Below are positions 35,246 to 43,872 of a DNA stretch of 64,000 nt, piece by piece. This stretch comes from Chrysogorgia sp. JL179-B06 (taxonomy: Eukaryota > Cnidaria > Anthozoa > Scleralcyonacea > Chrysogorgiidae). Within the stretch, counting starts at the first letter, position 1. Each line of letters begins with the position of its first letter. A model generated the notes under the pieces. That model did no database searches. It saw only the letters and a program-made list of their open reading frames with translations, and had not been told where the DNA came from. The DNA is taken from assembly GCA_035772405.1 (NCBI GenBank), contig JAYKKM010000222.1, positions 62,001 to 126,000 on the forward strand, given 5' to 3'. Made by a program: the position numbers and the translations under genes.

Positions 35246-36098
35246 AATAGACGATGTGTCGCATGGTTTGGAGCCTATGAGGCGTGTGTCAGCTAGTAGG
35301 CTACAGAGTGAGGTGTCTAGACGCGAGGCTGCTGTGGGTGAGGATGTCGCTCGTAACAAGATTATGTCAAGCAATATTATGTATGATCCTGGTATGGGTT
35401 TTGTTCCAACTAGTGAGTTGAGTGGGACTCGTAATTCGAAAGGGTCTAAGGACTTGGCTATATTAAATAATAAAACGACTCTTATGAAAAGGTCTGGACG
35501 TAAACGTGACTCTGTTGTGGGTGGTAATGTCGCTCGTAGTGGTATACTATTGAGTGGTGGTGCACGTGATCCTGCTATGGGTTCTGGTAATTTAGTTATA
35601 CCGAATATTAAGATGAGTTTTCTAGAGAGGATGTCTAGCTATCTTGTTGATGCTAAAGCATTGGGGTATAAGTGGATGGACCTTATTAGAAGGGGATCTA
35701 GAGAGAACGTTATTAATAGAGTCACCAGAGTTAGGGAGGTCAGAAAGTCTAGACGTGATCTTAGACGATATGTGAGGAGGTCACAACTAAGTCAGGAGGC
35801 CTCAGACAAAGAGTACGAGAGAGTCACTAGTCTTATTGCTAAGATGAAACGTCCTACTGTAGTACAAAGGAGAGTTGCTCTCAAAGGGTACACCAAGTCG
35901 TATAGTGTTGAGGTGATCGACAATAAGGATCCATTAAAACAACTAGTCAATACTAGAGGAGTAGTAGGCTCGACTTTACAGAAAGAGTTAGAGAGACTGA
36001 GAGGTTTAAAGTTTTCTGAGATATTGAAAGTGACTCTAGAGAAACAAATTGGTGATGGAGAGTCTGTGTTTAAGACAGCCTTCTTCCACAGTGATTAG
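35073..36098 (+). CDS. Polinton PolB N-terminal region (separate frame)
   Basis: A frame of 341 codons; a likely start is the ATG at 35148, since the ATG at 35073 lies in the terminal hairpin. The protein is Arg/Lys-rich with a helical stretch (residues about 210-260). Its end (TKSYSVEVIDNKDPL, LKFSEILKVTLEK) resembles the N-terminal part of Polinton polymerases, upstream of the exonuclease domain. It ends at 36098 while the polymerase frame is open from 36049, so the two parts overlap in different frames. I infer one gene split by a one-base indel near 36085-36098. The segment may include the terminal-protein primer domain, which is not provable here. Confidence 0.6.
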   Translation: MSQLFSLINAALFSFLDSTYNFRANMLNPKTEKVLRSPEKLRHSNGKSSPLAPLSRLLIDDVSHGLEPMRRVSASRLQSEVSRREAAVGEDVARNKIMSSNIMYDPGMGFVPTSELSGTRNSKGSKDLAILNNKTTLMKRSGRKRDSVVGGNVARSGILLSGGARDPAMGSGNLVIPNIKMSFLERMSSYLVDAKALGYKWMDLIRRGSRENVINRVTRVREVRKSRRDLRRYVRRSQLSQEASDKEYERVTSLIAKMKRPTVVQRRVALKGYTKSYSVEVIDNKDPLKQLVNTRGVVGSTLQKELERLRGLKFSEILKVTLEKQIGDGESVFKTAFFHSD

Positions 36099-39000
36099 TA
36101 GTGTTGATATTAGTGGGACTACAAAGCAATCTAGTGAGGAGATAGTAAATCGTATTGCTGTGTGGTTGTCAGAGGGGTCTGGGTGGGTTGTGGATAATAT
36201 TGATGATCACTTTATTAATGTAGTGGTGTATGAGCCTCTTAAAGGATCGAGTTATATTGAGCTACCAGAAGAGTTGAAGAACGCGTCTAAAGGTTTGATT
36301 AATATAAAGAACAACGATGACAAGTGTTTTATGTGGTGTCACGTGTTTCACAAGTGTCCTATAGGAAAGGATCCGCAGAGAGTGTCGAAGCATAAGAAGA
36401 ACGTAGGTTCTGTGAACTATGAAGGAGTGAGATTTCCAGTTAATACAAAACAGTACAACAAGATAGAGAGGCAGAACGGTACTAGTATCAACGTGTTTGG
36501 GTACGAGGACAAGCAGCCATTCCCTATTTACGTTTCTGAGGAGAAGTACGAGGATCATATGGACCTGCTACTTATAACTAGTGGTAGTAAACGACATTAC
36601 GTATACATCAAAGACTTTGATAGGTTTATGTGCGGTCAGTCTAAACACAAGTGTCGCAAGAACTTCTGTAGGTACTGTCTCCAATGTTTTACTACCAGTA
36701 AGATTCTAGAGAAACACAAGGAGGTTTGTATGGTGATAAATGGCAAGCAAGCGATCAAGATGCCAGATGAAGGAGACAACACTCTTGAGTATAACAATTA
36801 CCACAAACAATTAGAAGTGCCGTTCGTAATATACGCAGACTTCGAGGCTATCACAGAGAAGATAGACAACGTGACACCACTCACAGGATCGTACACTAGC
36901 GAGTATCAAAGACACACGGACTGTGGGTATGGGTACAAAGTAGTGTGCTGTTATGATGATAAATATAGTAAACCAGTAGAGATGTTTCGAGGTGAGAACG
37001 CGGTTAGGAAGTTCATGAAAAAGATGCTAGAGGAGGTTAAATACTGCAAGAAAGTCAGGAAGGAGCATTTTAATGAGGACATGGTGTTGACCGTAGCTGA
37101 TAAGGTTAACTTCAAGGAAGCGACTAAATGTCACATTTGTGACGTAAAGTATAAACGTAGAGACGTGAGAGTTAGAGATCATTGTCATGTCACTGGTAAA
37201 TATAGAGGTTCAGCGCATCAGTTGTGCAATAGGAACTATAGATTGACTGGTAAGATACCTGTCATATTTCACAATCTAAGAGGATACGATAGCCACTTCA
37301 TAATGCAAGAGATAGGCAAGCTAGGTCAGAAAATCAACGTCATACCAAATAATATGGAGAAATATATGGCATTCATGTTAGGTAAACATCTAGTGTTTCT
37401 AGATAGTTTCCAATTCATGAGCTCTAGTCTAGTCAACCTAGTAAACAACCTACCAAGAGATTGTCTTAAGTACACGTCCGAAGTATTTCAAGGTAAGGAG
37501 TTAGAGTTGATGTCACGAAAGGGTGTGTACCCATATGACTATATGGATAGTTTCGATAAGTTCGAAGACATAAAGCTACCCTCAAAGGAGAGCTTCTACA
37601 GTGTGCTAAATGACGAACATATATCAGACGCTGATTATGAACACGCACAAGAAGTGTGGAAGACGTTCGACTTGAATAGTATGGGTGAGTACCATGATGT
37701 GTACCTCAAGACTGATGTGTTACTATTGTCTGACGTGTTTGAGAACTTCAGAAAGACTTGCAAGCAGTACTACCAACTAGATCCTTGCCACTACTTCACA
37801 TCACCAGGACTATCATGGGACGCTGCTCTAAAGATGACAGGAGTGAAACTTGAGTTGATGACTGATATCGACATGTTTCAGTTTATTGAGAAAGGAATGC
37901 GAGGTGGCGTCTCTTGTATCACGCATAGATATGGTAAGGCCAATAATAAATATATGAAGGACTATGATAGTAGTAAACCATCGAAACACATCGTATACCT
38001 AGATGCGAATAACCTTTACGGTTGGGCTATGTGTCAGTACCTACCGACTGGTGGATTTGAGTGGGTCGAGAAGTTCGATCTTAACGAATATAAGGATGAC
38101 TCAAGCAAAGGAATACTATTAGAGGTTGACCTGGAGTATCCAAAGGAGTTACACGATCTTCACAACGACTATCCTTTAGCCCCTGAGAGGATGAAAGTAA
38201 GTAGTGATATGTTGTCAAACTATTGTAAGACAATCCAAAACAAGTTTAAGATATCTGTAGGAGAGGTTGCAAAACTTGTACCTAACCTAAACGGTAAGAG
38301 TAAGTACGTCGTTCACTATAGAAACCTACAATTATACAAGAGTTTGGGAATGAAGGTTAAGAAGATACATAGAGTACTTAAGTTCGATCAGTCACCATGG
38401 CTCAAGCAATATATCGACTTTAATACAGACAAGAGGACCCAATAGAAGAACGACTTTGAGAAGGATTTCTTCAAGCTTATGAACAATAGTGTATTCGGAA
38501 AGACTATGGAGAATCTGCGAAAGCGTGTGAACGTGGAGTTAGTGACAGACGAGGAAAAGCTGAAGAAACTAACGTCGAAACCAACCTTTGTAAGCAGTAA
38601 GATATTTGACAATAACTTGGTAGCAGTTCACAAGATCAAAGAGATACTAACTCTAAATAGACCAGCATATGTGGGTATGTGTATTCTAGACCTATCGAAG
38701 ACATTTATGTATGACTTCCACTACAACAACGTCAAAAAGAAGTATGGCAGCAAAGCCAAACTACTATTCACAGACACGGATAGTATAATGTATGAGATCG
38801 AGACGGAAGATGTGTACAAAGACATGTACGCTAACAAGGAAGTGTTCGACTTTAGTGGATATGACAAGTCATCTCCCTACTTCGACCTAACTAACAAGAA
38901 GGTTATTGGTAAAATGAAGGACGAGACGTTAGGAGTCCCAATCGTTGAGTTCGTTGGTTTAAGGTCGAAAATGTATAGCTACATAAAAGAAGACGGAAAA

Positions 39001-39246
39001 GGTGGGAAGACTGCTAAAGGTATCAAGAAGAGTACCATTAGAAACAACATAAGACACGACAACTATAAAAGTGTCCTGACAAATGGTGAGCAAATGTCTC
39101 ACATAATTAAAACTATTCGCAGCAAGAGCCACCGACTAGGAAGCTACGAGATAAATAAGATATCCTTGAGCTGCTTTGACGACAAGCGACATATACTACC
39201 AGATGGTGTGTCTAGCTATGCGTATGGACATTACAAAATAGTTTAA
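36055..39246 (+). pseudogene. POLB: Protein-primed DNA polymerase B (Polinton), with an in-frame TAG
   Basis: Replicates the element from a protein primer. Counting from 36049: zinc-finger-like CRYCLQCF near residue 203; exonuclease motifs YADFEAI (261), HNLRGYDSHF (407) and YLKTDVLLLSDVF (551); an endonuclease VII-like zinc insert (CHIC, DHCHVTGKYRG, LCN; 361-400); polymerase motif A DANNLYG (651), motif B LMNNSVFGKT (809) and motif C DTDS (909). All catalytic residues are present. A single TAG at 38443-38445 splits the frame between motifs A and B, 11 codons before motif B; the same frame continues open to 39246. Together with the upstream frame break this indicates a decayed gene, or less likely readthrough. 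Confidence 0.93.
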
Positions 39247-39248
39247 AA

Positions 39249-39428
39249 TCAGATGCTCAAATTTCTCAAATGCTTTTTGGTCTCCAGGTGTCTATATTTA
39301 GAGGTCACATGGTATGACTGATCACATGTCTCACACACCCACTTATGAGTTATCATCCACTCTTTAGTTTGCGCTCTGGATGCTACTAAAGCTTCTTCTT
39401 TGGTTTGGTAAATTCTTGGTCTTGCCAT
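39249..39428 (-). CDS. Small C2H2 zinc-finger protein of the Polinton (59 aa)
   Basis: Minus-strand ATG at 39428-39426, stop at 39251-39249. The protein starts MARPRIYQTKEEA and has a finger CETC...H...H (residues 32-53, ending LETKKH). Short one-finger proteins of this kind are frequent in Polintons. Its ATG overlaps the stop codon of the VLTF3-like gene (TAATG arrangement), so the two are probably translated from one transcript. It converges on polB, whose stop is 3 bp away. Confidence 0.7.
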   Translation of the reverse strand: MARPRIYQTKEEALVASRAQTKEWMITHKWVCETCDQSYHVTSKYRHLETKKHLRNLSI

Positions 39429-40060
39429 TATATATTACTATATATTTTATTTACCCACTCGTTGTAGTATGGATCTTCTCTTCCGTCCCAACCTAGATCC
39501 TTGTATACTACATTATACAGGTTATACTCGAATCGCACCTTGACCTTACCAGGTTTGAGGTCGTTAACACTACCTCTCGACTTTATACCTCTTCTAGAGC
39601 ATATTCTTATGACATAGAAAATATATTTCGATATATTCTTGACAATCAACTTGTTTCTTTTAAGAGACCATATTATCTCTATAAAATCACTGACCACTAT
39701 TGGTATGTCATTCTCGTTAACTAGTCTTTTGCTAGTCAACATTCTCTCTAGCCACTTACTATAACTATGAGTCGATTTCTTGTACATCCAAATGTTAGGT
39801 ACGAAGTTTCTCACGCGTCCATAGGTAGTCTCTCCACACTTGTCACAACTAAACACACCGTCTTCGGTTTGGGTTCTGTGGTTACTACACTCGTAACAGT
39901 ATGTGGTGTCGTTCCACTTTTTTGGTTTTGCGTCCCTACTTCCGTTCTTGATCTCGTCCAATGTGTACCCTAATGTAGTACCACTCCACTTTTTTGATGT
40001 CTCAATCTCGTCCAACGTATACCCAGCATAGAACATTCTCATTGTGCGTTCGTCAACCAT
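39428..40060 (-). CDS. VLTF3-like late transcription factor candidate (zinc ribbon)
   Basis: 210 residues. The N-terminus has a short duplicated segment (GYTLDEI twice, followed each time by KKW..TT). A zinc ribbon CYEC...CDKC lies near residues 55-76, followed by YKKSTHSYSKWLERML and a helical C-terminal part (SDFIEIIWSLKRN). This order matches the poxvirus A2-type late transcription factors (VLTF3) that occur in large DNA viruses, virophages and some Polinton relatives. It would direct late transcription from the element's own promoters. The assignment rests on pattern recall; other zinc-ribbon proteins are possible. Confidence 0.55.
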   Translation of the reverse strand: MVDERTMRMFYAGYTLDEIETSKKWSGTTLGYTLDEIKNGSRDAKPKKWNDTTYCYECSNHRTQTEDGVFSCDKCGETTYGRVRNFVPNIWMYKKSTHSYSKWLERMLTSKRLVNENDIPIVVSDFIEIIWSLKRNKLIVKNISKYIFYVIRICSRRGIKSRGSVNDLKPGKVKVRFEYNLYNVVYKDLGWDGREDPYYNEWVNKIYSNI

Positions 40061-40117
40061 CTAAGTTACTATACTATATATATCTTTAGACTATAGTGTG
40101 GTAACTTAAGTGTCGCT

Positions 40118-40411
40118 CTAGAATGCGTAATAGTTAGATAACTTAGAATCTCTACTGAATGTCTTCCCATTGTGCTGTGTCGTCATGATCTGTCTTAATC
40201 GATCTCGAGTGTCTGACAATAGTAGTCTCAACTCTTTGGTCTCGTTTACCTGGATAATAAGGTTCTTACAGAGTACCGTCAACGCTTCGTTGTGTTTCTT
40301 CTGGTTCTCGAAAAGTATCTCCAATACGTTATGTGTGTTTGTCTCCAGTGCGTCATGTTTAAGCTTCTCGTCTGCTTCCATCGCTATCTCCTTCAAAGTT
40401 CTAGCACTCAT
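40118..40411 (-). CDS. Small coiled-coil protein (97 aa), paralogue of the next gene
   Basis: Mostly helical and charged; a coiled coil is likely through residues 10-75. The C-terminus (TTQHNGKTFSRDSKLSNYY) closely resembles that of the neighbouring 138-residue protein (IQYDGKTFSKEPELSDYY), so the two arose by duplication. It lacks the membrane segments of that neighbour. Function unknown; perhaps a virion or membrane-associated accessory protein. Confidence 0.6.
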   Translation of the reverse strand: MSARTLKEIAMEADEKLKHDALETNTHNVLEILFENQKKHNEALTVLCKNLIIQVNETKELRLLLSDTRDRLRQIMTTQHNGKTFSRDSKLSNYYAF

Positions 40412-40439
40412 AACTATAGTGCTGTATGTATAGTTATGT

Positions 40440-40856
40440 TTAGATCACTCTGTACACCAAGTACCCAACGGGTAACCCGACAGCTCCGACGAATATCATT
40501 TGGTATTCTCTCATCTCATCAGAGGGTTTATAATAGTCTGATAACTCAGGCTCTTTACTAAATGTCTTCCCATCATACTGTATCGTCAGTACTTGTCTTA
40601 GTTGATCCAGAGCGTGGTTCGTGTCGTTTATGTCTGCATTAGCATCTGACAACTGTTGTCTTAACTCCTGAACTTTGTCTCTCTGACGAATCTCGTTCTC
40701 GTAGAACTTTTCTTTCGCTCTTGCGAGACTCTCCAATGCTTTGTTGTGTCTCTTTATCTCTGTCTCGTAGCCGGTGTGGTTTAGCTTGCTGAATATGAAT
40801 CCAGCTCCTGCGAATGCTACAGCGTTGAACAAACCACCTGCTATCACACTAGCCAT
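40440..40856 (-). CDS. Membrane-anchored coiled-coil protein (138 aa)
   Basis: A hydrophobic segment at residues 3-22 (AGGLFNAVAFAGAGFIF), a long charged coiled coil (35-95), the shared DGKTFSKEP segment, and a second hydrophobic stretch at the C-terminus (MIFVGAVGLPVGYLVY). It fits a virion membrane or capsid-vertex type protein but no family function is established to my knowledge. Preceded by an AT-rich TAATATATA start context common to this block. Confidence 0.6.
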   Translation of the reverse strand: MASVIAGGLFNAVAFAGAGFIFSKLNHTGYETEIKRHNKALESLARAKEKFYENEIRQRDKVQELRQQLSDANADINDTNHALDQLRQVLTIQYDGKTFSKEPELSDYYKPSDEMREYQMIFVGAVGLPVGYLVYRVI

Positions 40857-40872
40857 TATATATTACGCTATA

Positions 40873-41106
40873 TTATTTTGAGAACGGGTCTACAGGTAAG
40901 TATTTCTTACTCTGTGCCCACTTGATAAGTAGCGTTGAGACACCTACAGCAGTCGCTAACTTTAGGGTGCCCTTCACTGATTCGGGGGTACCCAACGGTT
41001 CTTTTAGTACTTTCTTTGATGCCATTGACACGGCTACGGCTCCAGCAGTCACGAGGGCTGCGTCGTATAGCTCGTTCATCAGTTCTTTTCTATCTATTGA
41101 TGCCAT
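40873..41106 (-). CDS. Small hydrophobic protein (77 aa)
   Basis: Residues 16-30 (AALVTAGAVAVSMASKK) and 50-63 (LATAVGVSTLLIKWA) are weakly hydrophobic and could span or contact a membrane. The sequence upstream of its ATG (AAACATATCGTATA) is nearly identical to that before the gene at 50524, indicating a shared promoter element. Function unknown. Confidence 0.55.
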   Translation of the reverse strand: MASIDRKELMNELYDAALVTAGAVAVSMASKKVLKEPLGTPESVKGTLKLATAVGVSTLLIKWAQSKKYLPVDPFSK

Positions 41107-41123
41107 ATATTATACGATATGTT

Positions 41124-41423
41124 TTAATCGAGGCTGTCGAGTTTACGTGATGGTTTTATAACAACGGTCTTAGGCTCTTCGGTAACTACTTGTTTGTCTT
41201 GTCTAATCGTGTAATACAGTGAGCTAGCGGCTATTACCACTCCTATAGTGCCTATGACGTATCCGTAGTTAAAACTATCGTCCTCACTTATCACTCTCTC
41301 TCTCATCTTCCTCTCTTTGGCAGCTTTAGATATAGCAGCCAAGCGTTTGCCTGCCTCTACTCTCTTGGGGTCTTTGACCTTTGTTGTCGACGTTATAATG
41401 GGTACGGACTCGTTGTCAGTCAT
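41124..41423 (-). CDS. Basic protein with one membrane segment (99 aa)
   Basis: Contains VKDPKRVEAGKRLAAISKAA, a basic segment I recall from many Polinton and related proteins, followed by a membrane span (YGYVIGTIGVVIAASSLYY, about residues 53-71). The basic part could bind DNA, and the span could tether it to a membrane. Probably a minor structural protein. Confidence 0.6.
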   Translation of the reverse strand: MTDNESVPIITSTTKVKDPKRVEAGKRLAAISKAAKERKMRERVISEDDSFNYGYVIGTIGVVIAASSLYYTIRQDKQVVTEEPKTVVIKPSRKLDSLD

Positions 41424-41504
41424 CTATACCATACGTGATATCTCGTCACAGACCATCTCACAGTCATCTCGCAGATCATCTAACAGGTCGTCTAACAGGT
41501 CGTA

Positions 41505-42311
41505 TCACAGATAGAGTATTCTGTGAAAGTATCTTTGGTGATTAGACAGTGTGGTTTCACTCCTAAATCTTCTATTACAATACTCACACAGAACCCTGGA
41601 GTCTCTCATATATGTCTCTATGAAATGTATTATCTCATGTTGGTCTGAGGATAATAATGTGTTGTACCCTTGTGATCTTAGTCTTCTTAATACCCTCATC
41701 TGGTTATTCCTAATAACCCCATTACCTTTCGGTGTTTTGAGCTCTATAGCAAATCCATTGTATCTCTTATGTAGTTGCGGAACTATCAAATCTGGTTGTC
41801 CGCCACTGTAACCCTTCTTCCATCCGTCTATTCTTTTAGTAGATGTGTCTTGGTACTCTCCCAACCCTGGGATGACTATTGTTGGATGATACTCCCTAAT
41901 ATATTTAACTATATTATAATGCAAGTCTGTCTCGTTCATTATTGATAACTGGTTGCATTGTGTGTACTGACCCGTCTTTCTAATAGACGGTAGGACTTCT
42001 GTGAATACCCATTTTTGAAACTTCTTGGCTGACTCGAGTTTCGACGAGAAGACTAGAGAGTAAACTCCTGGCTCCGATATGAGTATCATGTTTGGTTGCA
42101 AGTTTAAAGGGGGGCGCGAATCACGCCCCCCTTCAAACACATCTCGTTTGACCTTATATATATCGTCAACGTGTACACTGATAGCCCACTTCGCGTTTTT
42201 ATACCCTAGTGCCTTAGCGACTTCTTTTCCATGGAACCATATGTTGTCTCCATCTTTAATAGTCGTGACTGAATTGTTCTCAAAACTGAAATTTTCGACA
42301 AGGCTCGTCAT
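41505..42311 (-). CDS. BRO-N / VRR-NUC / C2H2 fusion protein (268 aa)
   Basis: Residues about 10-112 look like a BRO-N domain (WFHGKEVAKALGYKNAKWAI, SEPGVYSLVFSSKLESAKKF), a DNA-binding domain of large DNA viruses and phages. Residues about 125-225 resemble the VRR-NUC nuclease fold (SGGQPDLIVP with the acidic residue, then AIELKTPKGNGV with E-x-K, then NQMRVLRRLRSQGY). The C-terminus has a C2H2 finger (CEYCNRRF...H....H, 240-262). It may act as a sequence-guided nuclease in replication or resolution of the element. All motifs are intact. Confidence 0.75.
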   Translation of the reverse strand: MTSLVENFSFENNSVTTIKDGDNIWFHGKEVAKALGYKNAKWAISVHVDDIYKVKRDVFEGGRDSRPPLNLQPNMILISEPGVYSLVFSSKLESAKKFQKWVFTEVLPSIRKTGQYTQCNQLSIMNETDLHYNIVKYIREYHPTIVIPGLGEYQDTSTKRIDGWKKGYSGGQPDLIVPQLHKRYNGFAIELKTPKGNGVIRNNQMRVLRRLRSQGYNTLLSSDQHEIIHFIETYMRDSRVLCEYCNRRFRSETTLSNHQRYFHRILYL

Positions 42312-42345
42312 ATATAATATACTGTGTGTAATATTATAAGTGACT

Positions 42346-42375
42346 CTGAGGTCCCAAAACGGGACCTCAGTTTTT
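42346..42375. terminator. Perfect 10-bp hairpin followed by T5
   Basis: CTGAGGTCCC (42346-42355) pairs with GGGACCTCAG (42361-42370) around AAAAC, then TTTTT. It lies between the start of the BRO fusion gene and the end of the next leftward gene. It resembles an intrinsic terminator read on the plus strand, or an RNA hairpin ending the 42428 gene transcript. Function inferred only. Confidence 0.5.
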
Positions 42376-42427
42376 CGTCGTCTTTTACGCGGAAAACACC
42401 CTTGGTTCTTATGTGTAGACCTGTGTC

Positions 42428-42940
42428 TTAAGGGAGGTCGGAACCGGACCCCCCTTGTGTCTCGTATACTTTATTGTACCTTTTCACCATTCCATTGATT
42501 GGTGGGCATAAGTCAGTCACATTATCGTCCAACACTTTAACGTCTGAAAGAAACATTGACTCGTTGTAAGGAAGACCTCTAAGATACGATCTTAGTTGTG
42601 TCAGTATCTTTTTATAGCTAGTGTGTGCGAACTTACAATGCTCCACTCTACTCGTCAGATTGGATTTAGCCAAGTAGCCTTGAATGACCACGCCAGGACC
42701 ACTAATACAAGCAATAATTATAGGGTTAACAGTTACCGATCCAGCTACAATCCCTACTGTTGTTAACCCTATGCTAGTCATGTTCAACGATAGTCTAACT
42801 TTCTTCAACCTCTTATATTTCCATTTGTAACAGGCTTCTAGCTTGTGGTAGTACGCGTACAAGCGTTTGAGCTCTAGTGTCTCCTCCTCTGACATGTCCT
42901 TTGATATGTGATCGAAAACAATAACTGACTTCTTCTTCAT
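42428..42940 (-). CDS. Polinton membrane protein (170 aa)
   Basis: A polar, helical N-terminal half (LELKRLYAYYHKLEACYKWK), a hydrophobic stretch near residues 52-92 (LTTVGIVAGSVTVNPIIIA), and a helical C-terminal half with VKVLDDNVTDLCPPI. I recall this layout as a common Polinton-linked protein in invertebrates, usually annotated as uncharacterised. Likely membrane-inserting; function unknown. Confidence 0.65.
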   Translation of the reverse strand: MKKKSVIVFDHISKDMSEEETLELKRLYAYYHKLEACYKWKYKRLKKVRLSLNMTSIGLTTVGIVAGSVTVNPIIIACISGPGVVIQGYLAKSNLTSRVEHCKFAHTSYKKILTQLRSYLRGLPYNESMFLSDVKVLDDNVTDLCPPINGMVKRYNKVYETQGGSGSDLP

Positions 42941-42945
42941 ATATC

Positions 42946-43725
42946 TTACTTTATATTATACTCGTCCATCATCTTCCCACCAACTACTAGCACGTCTCGG
43001 TTCGTCATGTAGCCAGAGACTATCTTCATACCGTAGAACTCTATCAGAGACGGGTACGCGTAGGGTGCGAGCAACGATTTTGGTCGATGTATTGCAAATA
43101 TTGTTCCATAGGGATACCCTATCTCGTTATAGTTAGCTGTGAAGTCTGAGTCTGTCGACCTTATGTTGTTGACTCTAACATGCGAGTTACCCATCTGCCA
43201 ATGTATTGATATCATGTGTCTCTTAGTGGTGTCGATACTATTTGGTATTGTACACGTGTACTCCTTTGCTGGGAGGCCACCACCAAACGACAACTTATCA
43301 GTTGTACCACCTTTATATCCGATGAACTTGTCCCAAGAACCATCATCGTTTGAGATAATCGCCTCCCAATCTGCTGTAGACACCCTCTTGGCTAACCTCG
43401 ACACCACGAAAACGGATATGTCACAGTACTGCATACGTGGACAGTTAAAGTGCATTCCAACCTCTAGTTGATATTGAGTTATTGTAGGGGATAGGAAGCT
43501 ATGACCACTGTCAGTACCAATAATAGGACCATAGGATTGAATACTTTGCACTAGTGTGTTTCCAATGTCTTTCACTTTATTTGTCCCACTGTGGTAAAAC
43601 TGCGTCACGTCTGCGTTCGCGGTGTGCTTTGTGATGTTAAAATCGAGTAGAACGTTATAGGACTGCACTTTAAAGTATTGTGATAAGTACACGGACTCCA
43701 ACACTTTTTTACTGATAGCGTCCAA
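42946..43725 (-). CDS. Putative virion surface or fibre-type protein (259 aa, N-terminally shifted)
   Basis: A mostly beta-rich sequence (HMISIHWQMGNSHVRVNN, LIEFYGMKIVSGY). Just upstream, a short frame starting at the ATG 43870-43868 (MSLSYGFEDRDYESD, then RRAKRHLDNDPKL) runs into a stop directly after a run of six G on the coding strand (43758-43763). In the third frame the sequence then reads into this ORF through ADPVDDLDAISKKVL, a segment that looks like the conserved start of the domain. I infer that both parts are one gene of about 307 codons broken in the homopolymer. Role as a surface protein is a guess. Confidence 0.5.
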   Translation of the reverse strand: MDAISKKVLESVYLSQYFKVQSYNVLLDFNITKHTANADVTQFYHSGTNKVKDIGNTLVQSIQSYGPIIGTDSGHSFLSPTITQYQLEVGMHFNCPRMQYCDISVFVVSRLAKRVSTADWEAIISNDDGSWDKFIGYKGGTTDKLSFGGGLPAKEYTCTIPNSIDTTKRHMISIHWQMGNSHVRVNNIRSTDSDFTANYNEIGYPYGTIFAIHRPKSLLAPYAYPSLIEFYGMKIVSGYMTNRDVLVVGGKMMDEYNIK

Positions 43726-43872
43726 ATCATCGACTGGATCTGCTATGTTTTTTAGTGCCCCCCACCGCTCACGCTTAGTTTAGGGTCATTGTCTAGATGT
43801 CTCTTCGCTCTTCTTAATATTTTGTCGCTCTCGTAGTCTCTGTCCTCAAATCCATAACTTAGACTCATTATG

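Noticed and set aside
38443..38445. Programmed stop-codon readthrough in polB
   Set aside because: No conserved readthrough context is visible, and the same gene has a second unrelated break; decay is simpler. It is not excluded.
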